DNA of 45,561 bases, from assembly GCA_903822545.1 (NCBI GenBank), contig CAIJPN010000229.1, positions 1-45,561 of the forward strand, read 5' to 3'. The position numbers and the translations under genes are program-made. This DNA comes from an uncultured Anaerolineae bacterium. GTDB lineage: Bacteria; Chloroflexota; Anaerolineae; Anaerolineales; Villigracilaceae. Below the pieces are notes generated by a model. That model made no database searches, was not told the DNA's origin, and saw only the letters and a list, made by a program, of their open reading frames with translations. Position 1 is the first letter of the stretch; each line of letters begins with the position of its first letter. Positions 16,331 through 25,222 of this stretch are shown one piece after another.

Positions 16331-19300
16331 ATGCGGGAAATGAAAATATCTGTTATGAGCCGTATTTTCTCGTGCATCCTGTTGATTTCGATTATTGCAA
16401 CTCAGCTGCTTGGGGGATGCTCCACTACCCCTGAACCAATTCCCTCCCTGATCTCGTCTTCCACGCCGACTTCTGCTCCCCTACCGACTCAGATTCATCC
16501 ATCTTGGGATGGACTGGCCAACCCCGCGCTCTGGCAGGGTGGAGCCGATTACCAGCTCGAAACGCGAAGTGGCGTCTTGGTGGTGCAGGCTAATAAAATC
16601 AGCCCCAATGCTTTCATGGAAGCCACATTTCCCCCACTCGACCTTCGTTCTGCGCCGTATGCCAGCCTGACCGCACTTTCAGATATTTCCGCCAACATTA
16701 CGGTAGGATTGGTAGATGCCGATGGCAACGATGGGTGGGTTTTAGGCAACTATGCAAACCGGGAGATGGCACACGGCGCGAACCCCCTGACCCATACCTT
16801 CGATTTCTCCAAAGCCAACCTGGACTTGAGTAGCATAACCGCCATGCGGATTACCTGCAATCGGGGCAGCCCCTCCTGCCGCACTTCATTCCAATTGAGC
16901 GAAATCTACCTGGGTGGGAACGCCATCCGCTCGCTGGCCTATGCCCCCTTGCCGGATGTTGACATCGTGATAGGCGATTCCCCACTTCCGGTTGTTCTCT
17001 TCCCGCTCAGCCGTGAGGATGTGGCCGAAATCTGGCGCGCAGATTTTCCGTCCGACCTGCTCGCTTCGGGAGAATTTCAGGATGGGCAGTTCATTTATTC
17101 CCTGGCCGGAAAGCCTGGGCGCGGAAAAGTCACGCTAATTGGTGAAAAAGACGATAAAACCGTCGTACTCTCCTTCACCCTAACCATCTCCGAAAACCAA
17201 CCGCCCCGCCTGGCAAAACCGGATGATCAGATTCTCGCTGTTGGTGACTCTGTCACTGTGCGCCTGACTGGGTTGGATGATGGCGACTCGGCCTCAGCGC
17301 AACCGATTACCATTAACGCCGCCAGCGCTGACCCGACAATCGCCACTATCGAAACACTCGAACACGATGGCCGCAGTCGTTGGGCGATTCTCTCACTTAA
17401 AGCACAATCTGCTGGGCAAACGCAAATCACCCTGACCCTGACTGATGACCGGGGCTCGAGCATCACCCAAACCTTTTCTATCTCGATTTATCCCGAACTC
17501 AATCAAGCTCCAACCTTCAATTTGCCAGAGTTGCTCCTCATTCCAATGAACGGCGAATTGCGCCAGCCACTCATGGATGTTTCTGCGGGTGAACCCGGTC
17601 AACGCGTGACATTTCGCGTTCAAACCGATGCATCCCAAGTCAACGCTGAGATCGAAAACAACGTCCTGCTTCTGCGTGCCAAGCCCGATTTCATCGGAGA
17701 TGTCCGCGTAACTGTCATCGCCATAGATAATGGCGGTAACGAACGCAACCAGGGTCATGCAGTTCTTACACGTTCAGCAACGGTGCATGTGCGCCAGTCG
17801 CCCACCACCGGGCTATCTGATTTTTTTGAGGCTCCTCAGGTTGCTCCCGCGTTAGCAGGCAGTGGTGAAGGCGCGCATAGCTTGGCAATCGAAGACGGCG
17901 CGCTGCGGGTGGACATTGATAAGTACCTGACCAACAACAAATGGGCTGGTCTGTGGTACGCCCTGCCCACCGAACTCAACCTGACGGAAAACCCGGTTAT
18001 CACGCTTCGCATGAGAGCCGACCGCCCCACGACCATGCTCATCTTTCTGTGGGATGCTGATGACCGCTACAACACTGCTGGTACTGCTACTGTAATTGTG
18101 GATACCGACTGGAAAGACTACACTCTTGATTTTTCGGGTAAGAACCTCGATTCCGAAGGGCAGGCGGTAGATTTCTCTCGCCTGAAGGCATTCCTGCTCA
18201 ACTTCGCGCCAGGTCAAATGCACCGTGGTACAGTCTGGTTGGATGATCTGCGGGTCGGGACGGAAGCCGCTGTTCTCTCTGCCCCACCCGCGCTGGACAT
18301 CCAGTCCCCGCCGCGTCTTACGCTCCTTCCGGGTCATTCCACTACCGAAACGGTGTCCATTTCCGGTTTGCCAGGGAATGAAACAGTGGAATTAACGGAT
18401 ACCACACCCGGTCTCTTAACCGAAGCCCGACTGGTTGCACAAGGCGATGGTCATTTTCTACTCACGTTGCAGAGCGATCCGGCCAAAGCGGGCCTCGCTC
18501 GCTTGAAAGTGACCGCCCATGCTTCTGATGGTCGCCGCTCCGAAAAATTCATTGATGTCATCCTTCCCGCCTTGCCCCCTGCTGACCTCCTGACCCTAGA
18601 CCGCTCTACGCGCTACCAGACGATAGATGGTTTTGGCGCTTTCTTAGGGACGGGCGCATGGAATGAACAAAAGCAGGATATCACCCTGCCCTTTGTTCAG
18701 GATTTGGGCATTACCGTGGGACGTTTTGGGATTGTTGATGTTGACTTCGAGCCGCACAACGACAACGCTAATCCTTACATCACTGATTTTGATGCCTTTG
18801 ACCGGAGCGCCCTGCCGCTCGACTGGATGCGCCGCCTGAAAGCTGAAAGCGCGGTGGAGAAATACATTCTCACGGTCTGGAGTCCACCAGATTGGATGAA
18901 AAAAAGCCGCTCCCGCGCGGCCGTCACTGGTTCTGGTGAGAACTTTTTGGAGCAGCGCTACTATGAGGAATACGCCGAATTCCTGGCGGCGATCGTACAT
19001 ATCGTCCGCGAAGAAACCGGCATCGAGTTATATGCAATTTCCGTACAGAATGAGCCACAATTTAACGAGCCATATGCTTCCAGCCTGCTTCCTGCCGATA
19101 AGATGGCGCAGGTACTGGCTGTTGTCTCACGCCGATTTGCCGCCGAAGGCATTCAGACAAAGCTCTTCATGCCCGAGGCTTTGCCCCAGCAAAAGGGGAT
19201 AGATGAATACATCCGCCAACTCGACCTCGTTCCCGATGCTAGCCAGGGGACGGATATCATCGCCATTCACAACTACGATGGCGATGGAATCAACGTAGGC

Positions 19301-19831
19301 GGGGCCGGAGCGCAGGAGTGGGCTGATATTTACCAGTGGGCCAATGTAACTCGTCCACGCCGGATTTGGATGACCGAAACTAGCGGACACCCCAATACCT
19401 GGTCAGGCGCGATGCTGCTGTTTGGCAATATTTACAACGCCCTGGCCTATGGCAACGTTTCCGCCTGGGTCTGGTGGACTCTGGCGGAAACATCAGGTGC
19501 TGCTCAATTTGGATTGATGGTTGATAACCAGCCAACTGCACGCTACGCCGTCTCGCGGCATTTTTATCGTGCGATTCAACCCGGAGCGATACGGATTCGA
19601 ATCGCAGCCCCTGATGACTTGCTCGCCCTGGCATTCGAAAACCCCGATGGAACAACTGTTATCGTTCTTTATAACAAGGGAAAAGCGCGCCTGGTGACCA
19701 GCCCCGAAACCGGGACTCTGGCCGAAGCCTGGTTCACACACGACGGCCTGCTTAATCGCCCGGCGCAGATCAGCGGCGAAAGCGTTCTTCTCCCCGCTGA
19801 TGCGGTGCTGACAATGGCATTTAGACCGTAG
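16331..19831 (+). CDS. Large modular GH30-like glycoside hydrolase lipoprotein
   Basis: 1166 residues with the start at 16331, two bases after the DUF624 stop. A lipoprotein signal ends at LLGGC (C30). The order is: a Ser/Thr/Pro linker; a carbohydrate-binding-like beta-sandwich (about 50-190); two or three Ig- or cadherin-like beta modules (about 210-500; NQPPRLAKPDDQ and NQAPTFNLPE start two of them); a second binding-like module (about 495-650); a further beta module; then a GH30-type TIM barrel from about 755 with a C-terminal beta domain. The acid/base is E908 (SVQNEPQ) and the nucleophile E1016 (WMTETSG). GH30 enzymes act on xylan, beta-1,6-glucan, glucosylceramide or fucosides, and subfamily cannot be set here. 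Surface anchoring suggests first-stage cleavage outside the cell. An ATG at 16340 is an alternative start. Confidence 0.82.
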   Translation: MREMKISVMSRIFSCILLISIIATQLLGGCSTTPEPIPSLISSSTPTSAPLPTQIHPSWDGLANPALWQGGADYQLETRSGVLVVQANKISPNAFMEATFPPLDLRSAPYASLTALSDISANITVGLVDADGNDGWVLGNYANREMAHGANPLTHTFDFSKANLDLSSITAMRITCNRGSPSCRTSFQLSEIYLGGNAIRSLAYAPLPDVDIVIGDSPLPVVLFPLSREDVAEIWRADFPSDLLASGEFQDGQFIYSLAGKPGRGKVTLIGEKDDKTVVLSFTLTISENQPPRLAKPDDQILAVGDSVTVRLTGLDDGDSASAQPITINAASADPTIATIETLEHDGRSRWAILSLKAQSAGQTQITLTLTDDRGSSITQTFSISIYPELNQAPTFNLPELLLIPMNGELRQPLMDVSAGEPGQRVTFRVQTDASQVNAEIENNVLLLRAKPDFIGDVRVTVIAIDNGGNERNQGHAVLTRSATVHVRQSPTTGLSDFFEAPQVAPALAGSGEGAHSLAIEDGALRVDIDKYLTNNKWAGLWYALPTELNLTENPVITLRMRADRPTTMLIFLWDADDRYNTAGTATVIVDTDWKDYTLDFSGKNLDSEGQAVDFSRLKAFLLNFAPGQMHRGTVWLDDLRVGTEAAVLSAPPALDIQSPPRLTLLPGHSTTETVSISGLPGNETVELTDTTPGLLTEARLVAQGDGHFLLTLQSDPAKAGLARLKVTAHASDGRRSEKFIDVILPALPPADLLTLDRSTRYQTIDGFGAFLGTGAWNEQKQDITLPFVQDLGITVGRFGIVDVDFEPHNDNANPYITDFDAFDRSALPLDWMRRLKAESAVEKYILTVWSPPDWMKKSRSRAAVTGSGENFLEQRYYEEYAEFLAAIVHIVREETGIELYAISVQNEPQFNEPYASSLLPADKMAQVLAVVSRRFAAEGIQTKLFMPEALPQQKGIDEYIRQLDLVPDASQGTDIIAIHNYDGDGINVGGAGAQEWADIYQWANVTRPRRIWMTETSGHPNTWSGAMLLFGNIYNALAYGNVSAWVWWTLAETSGAAQFGLMVDNQPTARYAVSRHFYRAIQPGAIRIRIAAPDDLLALAFENPDGTTVIVLYNKGKARLVTSPETGTLAEAWFTHDGLLNRPAQISGESVLLPADAVLTMAFRP

Positions 19832-19876
19832 ACAAAGGATGGCAGCCACTTCAAAAAGTGGGTGCCATCCTTTGTC
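19831..19876. terminator. Bidirectional terminator between convergent genes
   Basis: A 20-base stem with one mismatch (arms begin GACAAAGGATGGCA and end TGCCATCCTTTGTC) and a short A-rich loop lies between the GH30 stop on the plus strand and the UroD-like stop on the minus strand. Its symmetry suits termination of both transcripts. Confidence 0.8.
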
Positions 19877-19881
19877 TATTA

Positions 19882-20985
19882 TCATTCTCCTGACAAGGAG
19901 GGATATTTATAATTGCGCGTCCAGCGTTCCAGCCCGGCGAGCAGGTTGTCTCCTGTTTCAAGATCAGGCACGCCGCTGATGTGGAGCGCCAGCCCGCGCG
20001 GGGATAGGGTTTGCATAACCAGTTCTAGGTCGCTGACCTCGCAGTAAACGATGATACCCTTGCCAGCCGCCTGGATTTTCTGGTAGACCTGCACCCATTT
20101 CGAGAAGCCTTCACGGCCTGCGCCGGGCACCCACTGAACGGCGTGCAGTTCGGGGATTTGTAGGATCATATCCAGATGGCGCAGCGCGCCGGGGCCGTCG
20201 AGGTGGTAGATGGAGCGGTCAAGGAAGCGGCATTCTTCGGCAATCCCGGCCAGGAAGAATTCGCGGTACATTTTGGGGCTGATCAGCGCCGAGAAATCGT
20301 TGGAGGGGATATAGTATTTTTCGTAGCTCGCCAAATCCAGCCAGCTGGTGATGGCCTGGCCGGCGTTTTTGAGTTTTGCATACCAGAAATCGTAGACTTT
20401 GTAATAATCGGGCTGCAAACGCTGAAGCAGGGCTTTGACCTGGGCCGGGCGCTCAATCAAGTCGATTGCCAGGTCTTGTGGGTTGCGCAGCGCCGCCAAC
20501 AGGTCGCCGCCAGGGTGCCAGTCAGGCATGCCGACGATGTATTTATCTCGGCCCAGCTCCAGCATGGCATCGGTCAGTTCGGCCAGCTTGTGGAAATAGG
20601 GATTGTCCCAGTCCAGGGTCAGGTTGTCGGCTGTTGACCAGTCTTTCAGGATTGGCTCGCTCCAACTGGTGCCGTAATCGCCAAAATAGAGCGGGGAGCC
20701 GTAAAAAGCGGCCAAAATCTCGGGGCCGAGGTTCGGAAAGGCCACGGGCAGGCTGTCTGCCAGGAAAAGGCGGTTTGAAAGTTGAGCATCGGTCAGTTTT
20801 GCCTGGTATTCCACATCTAGCCAGCGTTCGGCGGTCGTGGCGTGATCTATCTGTGGGAGCGGAACCTGTTCTGCGGCGGGTTTCTCAATCGTAAACTGGG
20901 CGACTGGCCGGTCGAGTACGGCGCACTGCCAGAAGGCCTCCATGCGCTGCATGGTTTGGTGGAGGTCGGGTTTGAAGGCTAGCAT
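19882..20985 (-). CDS. Uroporphyrinogen decarboxylase-fold protein lacking the zinc methyltransferase motif
   Basis: 367 residues of the UroD/methyltransferase TIM-barrel superfamily (segments YHLDGPGALRHLDMILQIPE and LALHISGVPD are typical of the C-terminal half). Corrinoid methyltransferases of this superfamily use an H-x-C...C zinc site. Here the corresponding strand reads GIIVYCEVSD, without the histidine, and no later Gly-Cys is found, so a standard thiol methyltransferase is unlikely. Heme synthesis is also unlikely given the context. Similar proteins are frequent in sugar loci of Anaerolineae and other anaerobes, and their function is not known to me. It is the last gene of the minus-strand unit that includes the glycosidase-like gene at 21188-23431. 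It is distinct from the zinc-motif homologue at 33382. Confidence 0.7.
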   Translation of the reverse strand: MLAFKPDLHQTMQRMEAFWQCAVLDRPVAQFTIEKPAAEQVPLPQIDHATTAERWLDVEYQAKLTDAQLSNRLFLADSLPVAFPNLGPEILAAFYGSPLYFGDYGTSWSEPILKDWSTADNLTLDWDNPYFHKLAELTDAMLELGRDKYIVGMPDWHPGGDLLAALRNPQDLAIDLIERPAQVKALLQRLQPDYYKVYDFWYAKLKNAGQAITSWLDLASYEKYYIPSNDFSALISPKMYREFFLAGIAEECRFLDRSIYHLDGPGALRHLDMILQIPELHAVQWVPGAGREGFSKWVQVYQKIQAAGKGIIVYCEVSDLELVMQTLSPRGLALHISGVPDLETGDNLLAGLERWTRNYKYPSLSGE

Positions 20986-20987
20986 AT

Positions 20988-21056
20988 TTAAATCAGATCC
21001 ATGTTCAGGTACGGCGTGAAAGTGGAAACGTCACGGGGCTTGCTGCGGACGTTGGG
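20988..21056 (-). pseudogene. Shifted-frame tail after the tiny lipoprotein
   Basis: In the frame one step from the small lipoprotein, an open stretch overlaps its end and continues to a TAA at 20990-20988, giving a protein-like tail (RDVSTFTPYLNMDLI). Together they look like a longer lipoprotein split by a one-base frameshift or a deletion that left only its two ends. Confidence 0.35.
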
Positions 21057-21135
21057 TGAAGGGAGCGCCACAGGCAGACAGCATCAGGGCGGCGAGCACA
21101 AGCAGGGTTACGAGCATCCAAATTTTTAGGTTCAA
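21031..21135 (-). CDS. Very small lipoprotein, 34 residues, TTG start
   Basis: An AGGAGA site precedes a TTG (21135-21133), and the frame encodes a full lipoprotein signal (charged start, about 15 hydrophobic residues, lipobox LSAC with C22) followed by only 12 residues (GAPFTQRPQQAP). It lies between the glycosidase-like gene and the UroD-fold gene in the same direction. Either it is a real minimal lipoprotein, or the start of a longer one broken just downstream (see 20988-21056). No function is assigned. Confidence 0.5.
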   Translation of the reverse strand: MNLKIWMLVTLLVLAALMLSACGAPFTQRPQQAP

Positions 21136-21187
21136 CTTAACTTCTCCTGATGATTTAGGTTTTTAGAATGGGTCGATTTGTCAGATA

Positions 21188-23431
21188 TTATGAAATTACC
21201 AATCTACCCTCGCCAAAATGCGTGAAGTGGCAGGTTTGCAATCCGCAGTCGCTCGTCCAGTAGCAGAGAATGGCGCTGCCATCCGAATCAGTTAAAGCGG
21301 CGGTGGGGAGCGGGGCGGAGAAAGTCATTTGGGCAAGACCAAATGACGTGAAACGATAGCACGTTTGACCGTTGGGATGTTCCACAGCGTCTAACTGTAC
21401 AGTGGAACGCAGGAGGAGGGGTATATCCAGGGCCGAAACAAGCCGAACACGGTGCGTCGTTCCCACTTTCAGATAGTTTTGCGGCAGTTGCAGCGTACCA
21501 GGGGTAAATTGACCGTCAATTTCTATCCCGACCGCATGACCAGTTGGCCCAAATTCGATTTCAAGGAAACTGCCGCGCCAGGGATAAGATTCGATCTGAT
21601 CGAAGGCGGATGTTGGCCGAAGCGCCAGTCCATACGGCAAGCGGCGCAGACCGAGCGCCGTCCACGCACCCAGCCAGGCACCCATTGAAAACCCTTGTGG
21701 GCGTATGTCGTGATACAGGTTGCCCTGTGGCGCGTTGAACTTTTCGGGCATGGCGCCGCCCATCGGCAGGAATTGGCCGGGACGTTCGGTCTCTTGGGCA
21801 ATGCGCTGGTGCAATGCCAGCAGCTTCTCTTCTGGGTACAACCAGATGTCGGCGGCAGCCAGCATGGAGCACAATCCACTGATCCAATGCATATCAGGCT
21901 CGGCGGTCACGCTATCCAGGGTGGCGATAAGTACGCTGTCCCGATCATCGAGCGGAGCGAAGTTGGGCAGGGTCAATCCCCACAAACAGCAACTGGACTC
22001 CTGCCCCCAATGTGGCACAATGACATGCCCGCCTGTATCCAGCGTTTGCTCGGCATAGATGGGAATGCCTGCGTTCCGCGTCTTAAGCAGGCATTCCAGT
22101 TCCGTCCATACGCGCCCGGCTTTTTCCACATAGTGCGATTTGCAACGCATAGCAGCCAACATAGTGTAAGTGCTGTGCATGAGCAGGTTGAAATACACAT
22201 CGTAATTGCGTGTTACGGCATGCCCCTGCCAGTGTAATCCGTCACCTGCCAACTGTACGGGTTTGCCAATTGCAAAATCCACACCGCAATCTCGGTGGCC
22301 GACGGTGGGGGTTTCATCGGCGAAATGCTCACCATATAGACCGCGTCCCTCATCCCATGTCATCTGCTCTACCCAGTTCAAGGCTTCGTCAACAAGGTCC
22401 CAATCGGTGGTTGTAACGAAATCCAGGTGGCCGAACTGTGTCCAGTGGGTAAAGAGCGCCCAGATAACGTAGAAAATCCCATCTTCCTCCAGTCGCCCAT
22501 ATTTTCGGTGGATCAACTGGCCGAACATCCGTCCGCGCGGCAGACCCGGCTCGTCTACCAAGGTCGGGTTATCGAGCAAGAGCCGCCCCAGTTCGGGCAG
22601 TTTATGCGGCCATCCCGCACCAGCCATGAACGGGAAAGCAAACCCTGCCTCACGTACCCAAAGCAGGTAATAGATGGCTTTGAGCGATGCGCGAAACGCC
22701 CCGCTCTCGTCAATCATCGAATGCAGCCCGCGCACGATCTTGCGGCGCAGGGCTTCCATTTTGGGGTAAGTGTTTGAGCGGGTGTGTCCGCTTTTTTCGA
22801 TATCGTGGAGAATGAACTCGATATCGCTTAAGTGGCTGGATATCGGCTTTTGGGCGACGACTGGCAAATTGACATGGATGCATTCTCCCTCCAGTCCACT
22901 CCCGATTACCAGCAGTTGTCCAGCTGAGAGTTCTACTCGCGCATAGCGACTGTTTTCTGGCGCATGGATATGACTGTAACGGATATTCCCCAACCCTGGC
23001 CCGGCGCAAGCTACGAATTCGAAAGTAAAGCGCGGCTCCGGATGGCGAACATGGAACAGGTGTGGTTCTGCAACAAGGATTTCATCATACCGAAAGGTTT
23101 TCAAGTTCACAACCAATGGCTGTTCGCCCCACAACAATACGGCAGCGGTATCAGGGCGAACAGCCAGGTGCAGGGTTTGTTCCCGAAAATAGAGGATACT
23201 ATGATAGGGGTCGTAGTCGCAACGCAGGAAAGAGCCCAATCCACAGCCCGGCAACACAATTTCCTGAAAGACATTCAGGTGATCATCGCGGTGCGAGTAG
23301 TTTCGGTCAAAGCAATCGCTGGATTGGCCCGCCAATGGCGACCACCACAGTTCGAGGTAAGAATCGTCCAGCCGATATTCCACACGCAAGGCTTGCGGGT
23401 TAGAGAGGAAGATTTGGGTTGGGTGAGTCAT
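21188..23431 (-). CDS. Unassigned six-hairpin glycosidase-like protein
   Basis: 747 residues without signal peptide or membrane segment. An N-terminal beta-rich part (about 1-200), a central helical region (about 215-620) and a C-terminal beta part (about 630-747) give the layout of (alpha/alpha)6-barrel glycosidases. Acid and aromatic-rich segments (WVREAGFAFPFMAGAGWPHK, TWDEGRGLYGEHFADETP, PHWGQESSCCLW) are reminiscent of GH15/GH37/GH63-like enzymes, but I cannot match a family motif. It is read from a promoter divergent from the GH1 operon and carries the degenerate LacI-type operator, which ties it to the sugar regulon. Best described as a candidate glycosidase with an unassigned family and probable cytoplasmic location. 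Confidence 0.6.
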   Translation of the reverse strand: MTHPTQIFLSNPQALRVEYRLDDSYLELWWSPLAGQSSDCFDRNYSHRDDHLNVFQEIVLPGCGLGSFLRCDYDPYHSILYFREQTLHLAVRPDTAAVLLWGEQPLVVNLKTFRYDEILVAEPHLFHVRHPEPRFTFEFVACAGPGLGNIRYSHIHAPENSRYARVELSAGQLLVIGSGLEGECIHVNLPVVAQKPISSHLSDIEFILHDIEKSGHTRSNTYPKMEALRRKIVRGLHSMIDESGAFRASLKAIYYLLWVREAGFAFPFMAGAGWPHKLPELGRLLLDNPTLVDEPGLPRGRMFGQLIHRKYGRLEEDGIFYVIWALFTHWTQFGHLDFVTTTDWDLVDEALNWVEQMTWDEGRGLYGEHFADETPTVGHRDCGVDFAIGKPVQLAGDGLHWQGHAVTRNYDVYFNLLMHSTYTMLAAMRCKSHYVEKAGRVWTELECLLKTRNAGIPIYAEQTLDTGGHVIVPHWGQESSCCLWGLTLPNFAPLDDRDSVLIATLDSVTAEPDMHWISGLCSMLAAADIWLYPEEKLLALHQRIAQETERPGQFLPMGGAMPEKFNAPQGNLYHDIRPQGFSMGAWLGAWTALGLRRLPYGLALRPTSAFDQIESYPWRGSFLEIEFGPTGHAVGIEIDGQFTPGTLQLPQNYLKVGTTHRVRLVSALDIPLLLRSTVQLDAVEHPNGQTCYRFTSFGLAQMTFSAPLPTAALTDSDGSAILCYWTSDCGLQTCHFTHFGEGRLVIS

Positions 23432-23527
23432 CGGGTAAGGAAGTCCATATAGAAGCGGTTGTTAAGGGGTTTGTCTCAACCCAGATGGGGATAGTATTTT
23501 ACTTTCCAGGAAATCTGGCCAAAAAAA

Positions 23528-23570
23528 GAGAACCTTCACATTCTTATACTACCACAAAATACAAAAACAA
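23528..23570 (-). promoter_or_regulatory. Minus-strand promoter and degenerate operator of the glycosidase-like gene
   Basis: On the minus strand, TTGTTT (23570-23565), a 16-base spacer and TATAAG (23548-23543) are followed by TGTGAAGGTTCTC (23540-23528). The last element is identical over 13 bases to the one behind the LacI gene promoter at 8287-8275. Confidence 0.6.
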
Positions 23571-23619
23571 TAAATTCTTCTACTATATTTTATTATTTTT
23601 TGCAAAATAACACACTTTA

Positions 23620-23688
23620 ACGATAAATATCGTCAACATATGCTCTTGACGTAACCACGCGCGCTAAATATAATATGAACGTTCACAT
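23620..23688 (+). promoter_or_regulatory. Promoter, LacI-type operator and upstream palindrome of the GH1 operon
   Basis: TTGACG (23646-23651), a 17-base spacer and TATAAT (23669-23674) are followed by operator core TGAACGTTCA (23676-23685), the arrangement seen at 8393-8435. Upstream, ACGATA-AA-TATCGT (23620-23633) is a perfect inverted repeat with a two-base centre. The first region keeps only its right half (AAATATCGTC at 8373-8382) before the matching ATATGC. The rest of the 320-base divergent gap is AT-rich. Confidence 0.85.
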
Positions 23689-23751
23689 TATTACGCGTCA
23701 GTGGCACCCCTTTTTCAAGCCCAAAGCCCTGTCCTTAGGAGCACAAAACAC

Positions 23752-25131
23752 ATGATCCATTCTGATTTTCCAAAAGAATTCTGGTGGGGCGCGGCCACCT
23801 CCGCCTACCAGATCGAAGGCGCCTGGGATGCAGATGGCAAAGGCGAATCCATTTGGGATCGCTTTTGCCATCTGCCCGGCAAAGTGCTCAATGGAGATAC
23901 TGGACAGATATCCTGTGACCATTACCACCATTGGCAGGCCGACATCGCCCTGATGAAATCGCTGAACCTGCAAGCTTATCGTTTTTCCATCGCCTGGCCG
24001 CGCATCTTACCTGCCGGGCGTGGCAACGTGAATTCAACTGGATTGGACTTTTACAGCCGTCTGGTGGATGGTCTGCTTGATGCCGGAATCCAACCCTTCG
24101 TCACCCTATATCATTGGGATCTGCCGCAGGCCTTGCAAGATGAAGGTGGCTGGGCAGAACGGTCTACGGCAGAGGCTTTTGCAGAGTACACAGATGTCGT
24201 TACTCGCCATCTCGGTGACCGCGTCAAATATTGGATGACACATAATGAGCCATGGGTGGCCGCTTTTATGGGATACCAGATGGGCGTACATGCCCCAGGC
24301 TTGCAGGATTGGAATGCTGCCATTCGTGCAGCTCACCATCTCTTGTTGTCGCACGGATGGGCTGTGCCAATTATCCACGCCAACAGTCCTGGCGCAGAAG
24401 CTGGCATCGTCCTCAATTATTCGCCTGGTGAGCCAGCTTCACCAAGCGGCGCCGACTATCAGGCAGTGCGTCGCCATGATGGCTATCAACATCGCTGGTT
24501 CCTCGACCCCCTTTTTGGCAGACACTATCCGGCAGACATGGTGGCCGAATTTCAAAGCATGGGTGTTATGCCCACCGATATGATTCACAGCGGTGATATG
24601 GAATCCATTGCAGCGCATAGCGACTTCTTGGGCGTCAACTACTATACCCGCACTATCCTGCGCGCAAGCATTCCTGAATCCGAAAACCTGCCGCGCACTA
24701 ATTTTTATGCACCAAAGGATGAGTGGGCGGCAGGCGGTTGGGGAGATATTTACCCTGTTGGGCTATATAACATGCTCTGCCGGCTTCACTTTGATTACCA
24801 GGTTCCCAAACTATATGTTGTAGAAAATGGCGTCAGTACCGATGGGGGCGAACCTGTTGAAAAGCAAATCAGGGATACATGCCGCATTAGCTACCTGGAA
24901 CGTCATCTGGAGCAGGCCCAGCGTGCCATCCAGGCAGGTATTCCATTGGCTGGTTTTTTTGCCTGGTCACTGATGGATAATTTTGAATGGGCAATGGGAT
25001 ACTCCCTGCACTTTGGCATGGTTGGGGTGGATTATGCCACCGGCAAGCGCATTCCAAAAGATAGCGCGTTCTGGTATCGCGATGGTATTGCTGCCTGGAT
25101 ACATGCTCATGCTGTATCTGGAATTGCCTGA
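23752..25131 (+). CDS. GH1 beta-glycosidase
   Basis: 459-residue single-domain TIM-barrel beta-glycosidase, probably cytoplasmic. The start at 23752 follows TAGGAG; the frame is open upstream to 23701 but without a ribosome binding site. The family start DFPKEFWWGAATSAYQIEGA is present, with acid/base E166 in THNEPW and nucleophile E358 in YVVENG. The family includes beta-glucosidases, galactosidases, fucosidases and mannosidases; the conserved QIEGA glutamine and HW pair (121-122) indicate an unphosphorylated sugar subsite, but not which sugar. First gene of the long plus-strand unit behind the second LacI-type operator. Confidence 0.93.
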   Translation: MIHSDFPKEFWWGAATSAYQIEGAWDADGKGESIWDRFCHLPGKVLNGDTGQISCDHYHHWQADIALMKSLNLQAYRFSIAWPRILPAGRGNVNSTGLDFYSRLVDGLLDAGIQPFVTLYHWDLPQALQDEGGWAERSTAEAFAEYTDVVTRHLGDRVKYWMTHNEPWVAAFMGYQMGVHAPGLQDWNAAIRAAHHLLLSHGWAVPIIHANSPGAEAGIVLNYSPGEPASPSGADYQAVRRHDGYQHRWFLDPLFGRHYPADMVAEFQSMGVMPTDMIHSGDMESIAAHSDFLGVNYYTRTILRASIPESENLPRTNFYAPKDEWAAGGWGDIYPVGLYNMLCRLHFDYQVPKLYVVENGVSTDGGEPVEKQIRDTCRISYLERHLEQAQRAIQAGIPLAGFFAWSLMDNFEWAMGYSLHFGMVGVDYATGKRIPKDSAFWYRDGIAAWIHAHAVSGIA

Positions 25132-25222
25132 TCCTGTTACATCCTGCCTGGATTTCAGGTAATGAGCAGGCGGCATTTCTACCAGACCCGCCAAACCATT
25201 TCCGATGAGAAGGATATCTCCA

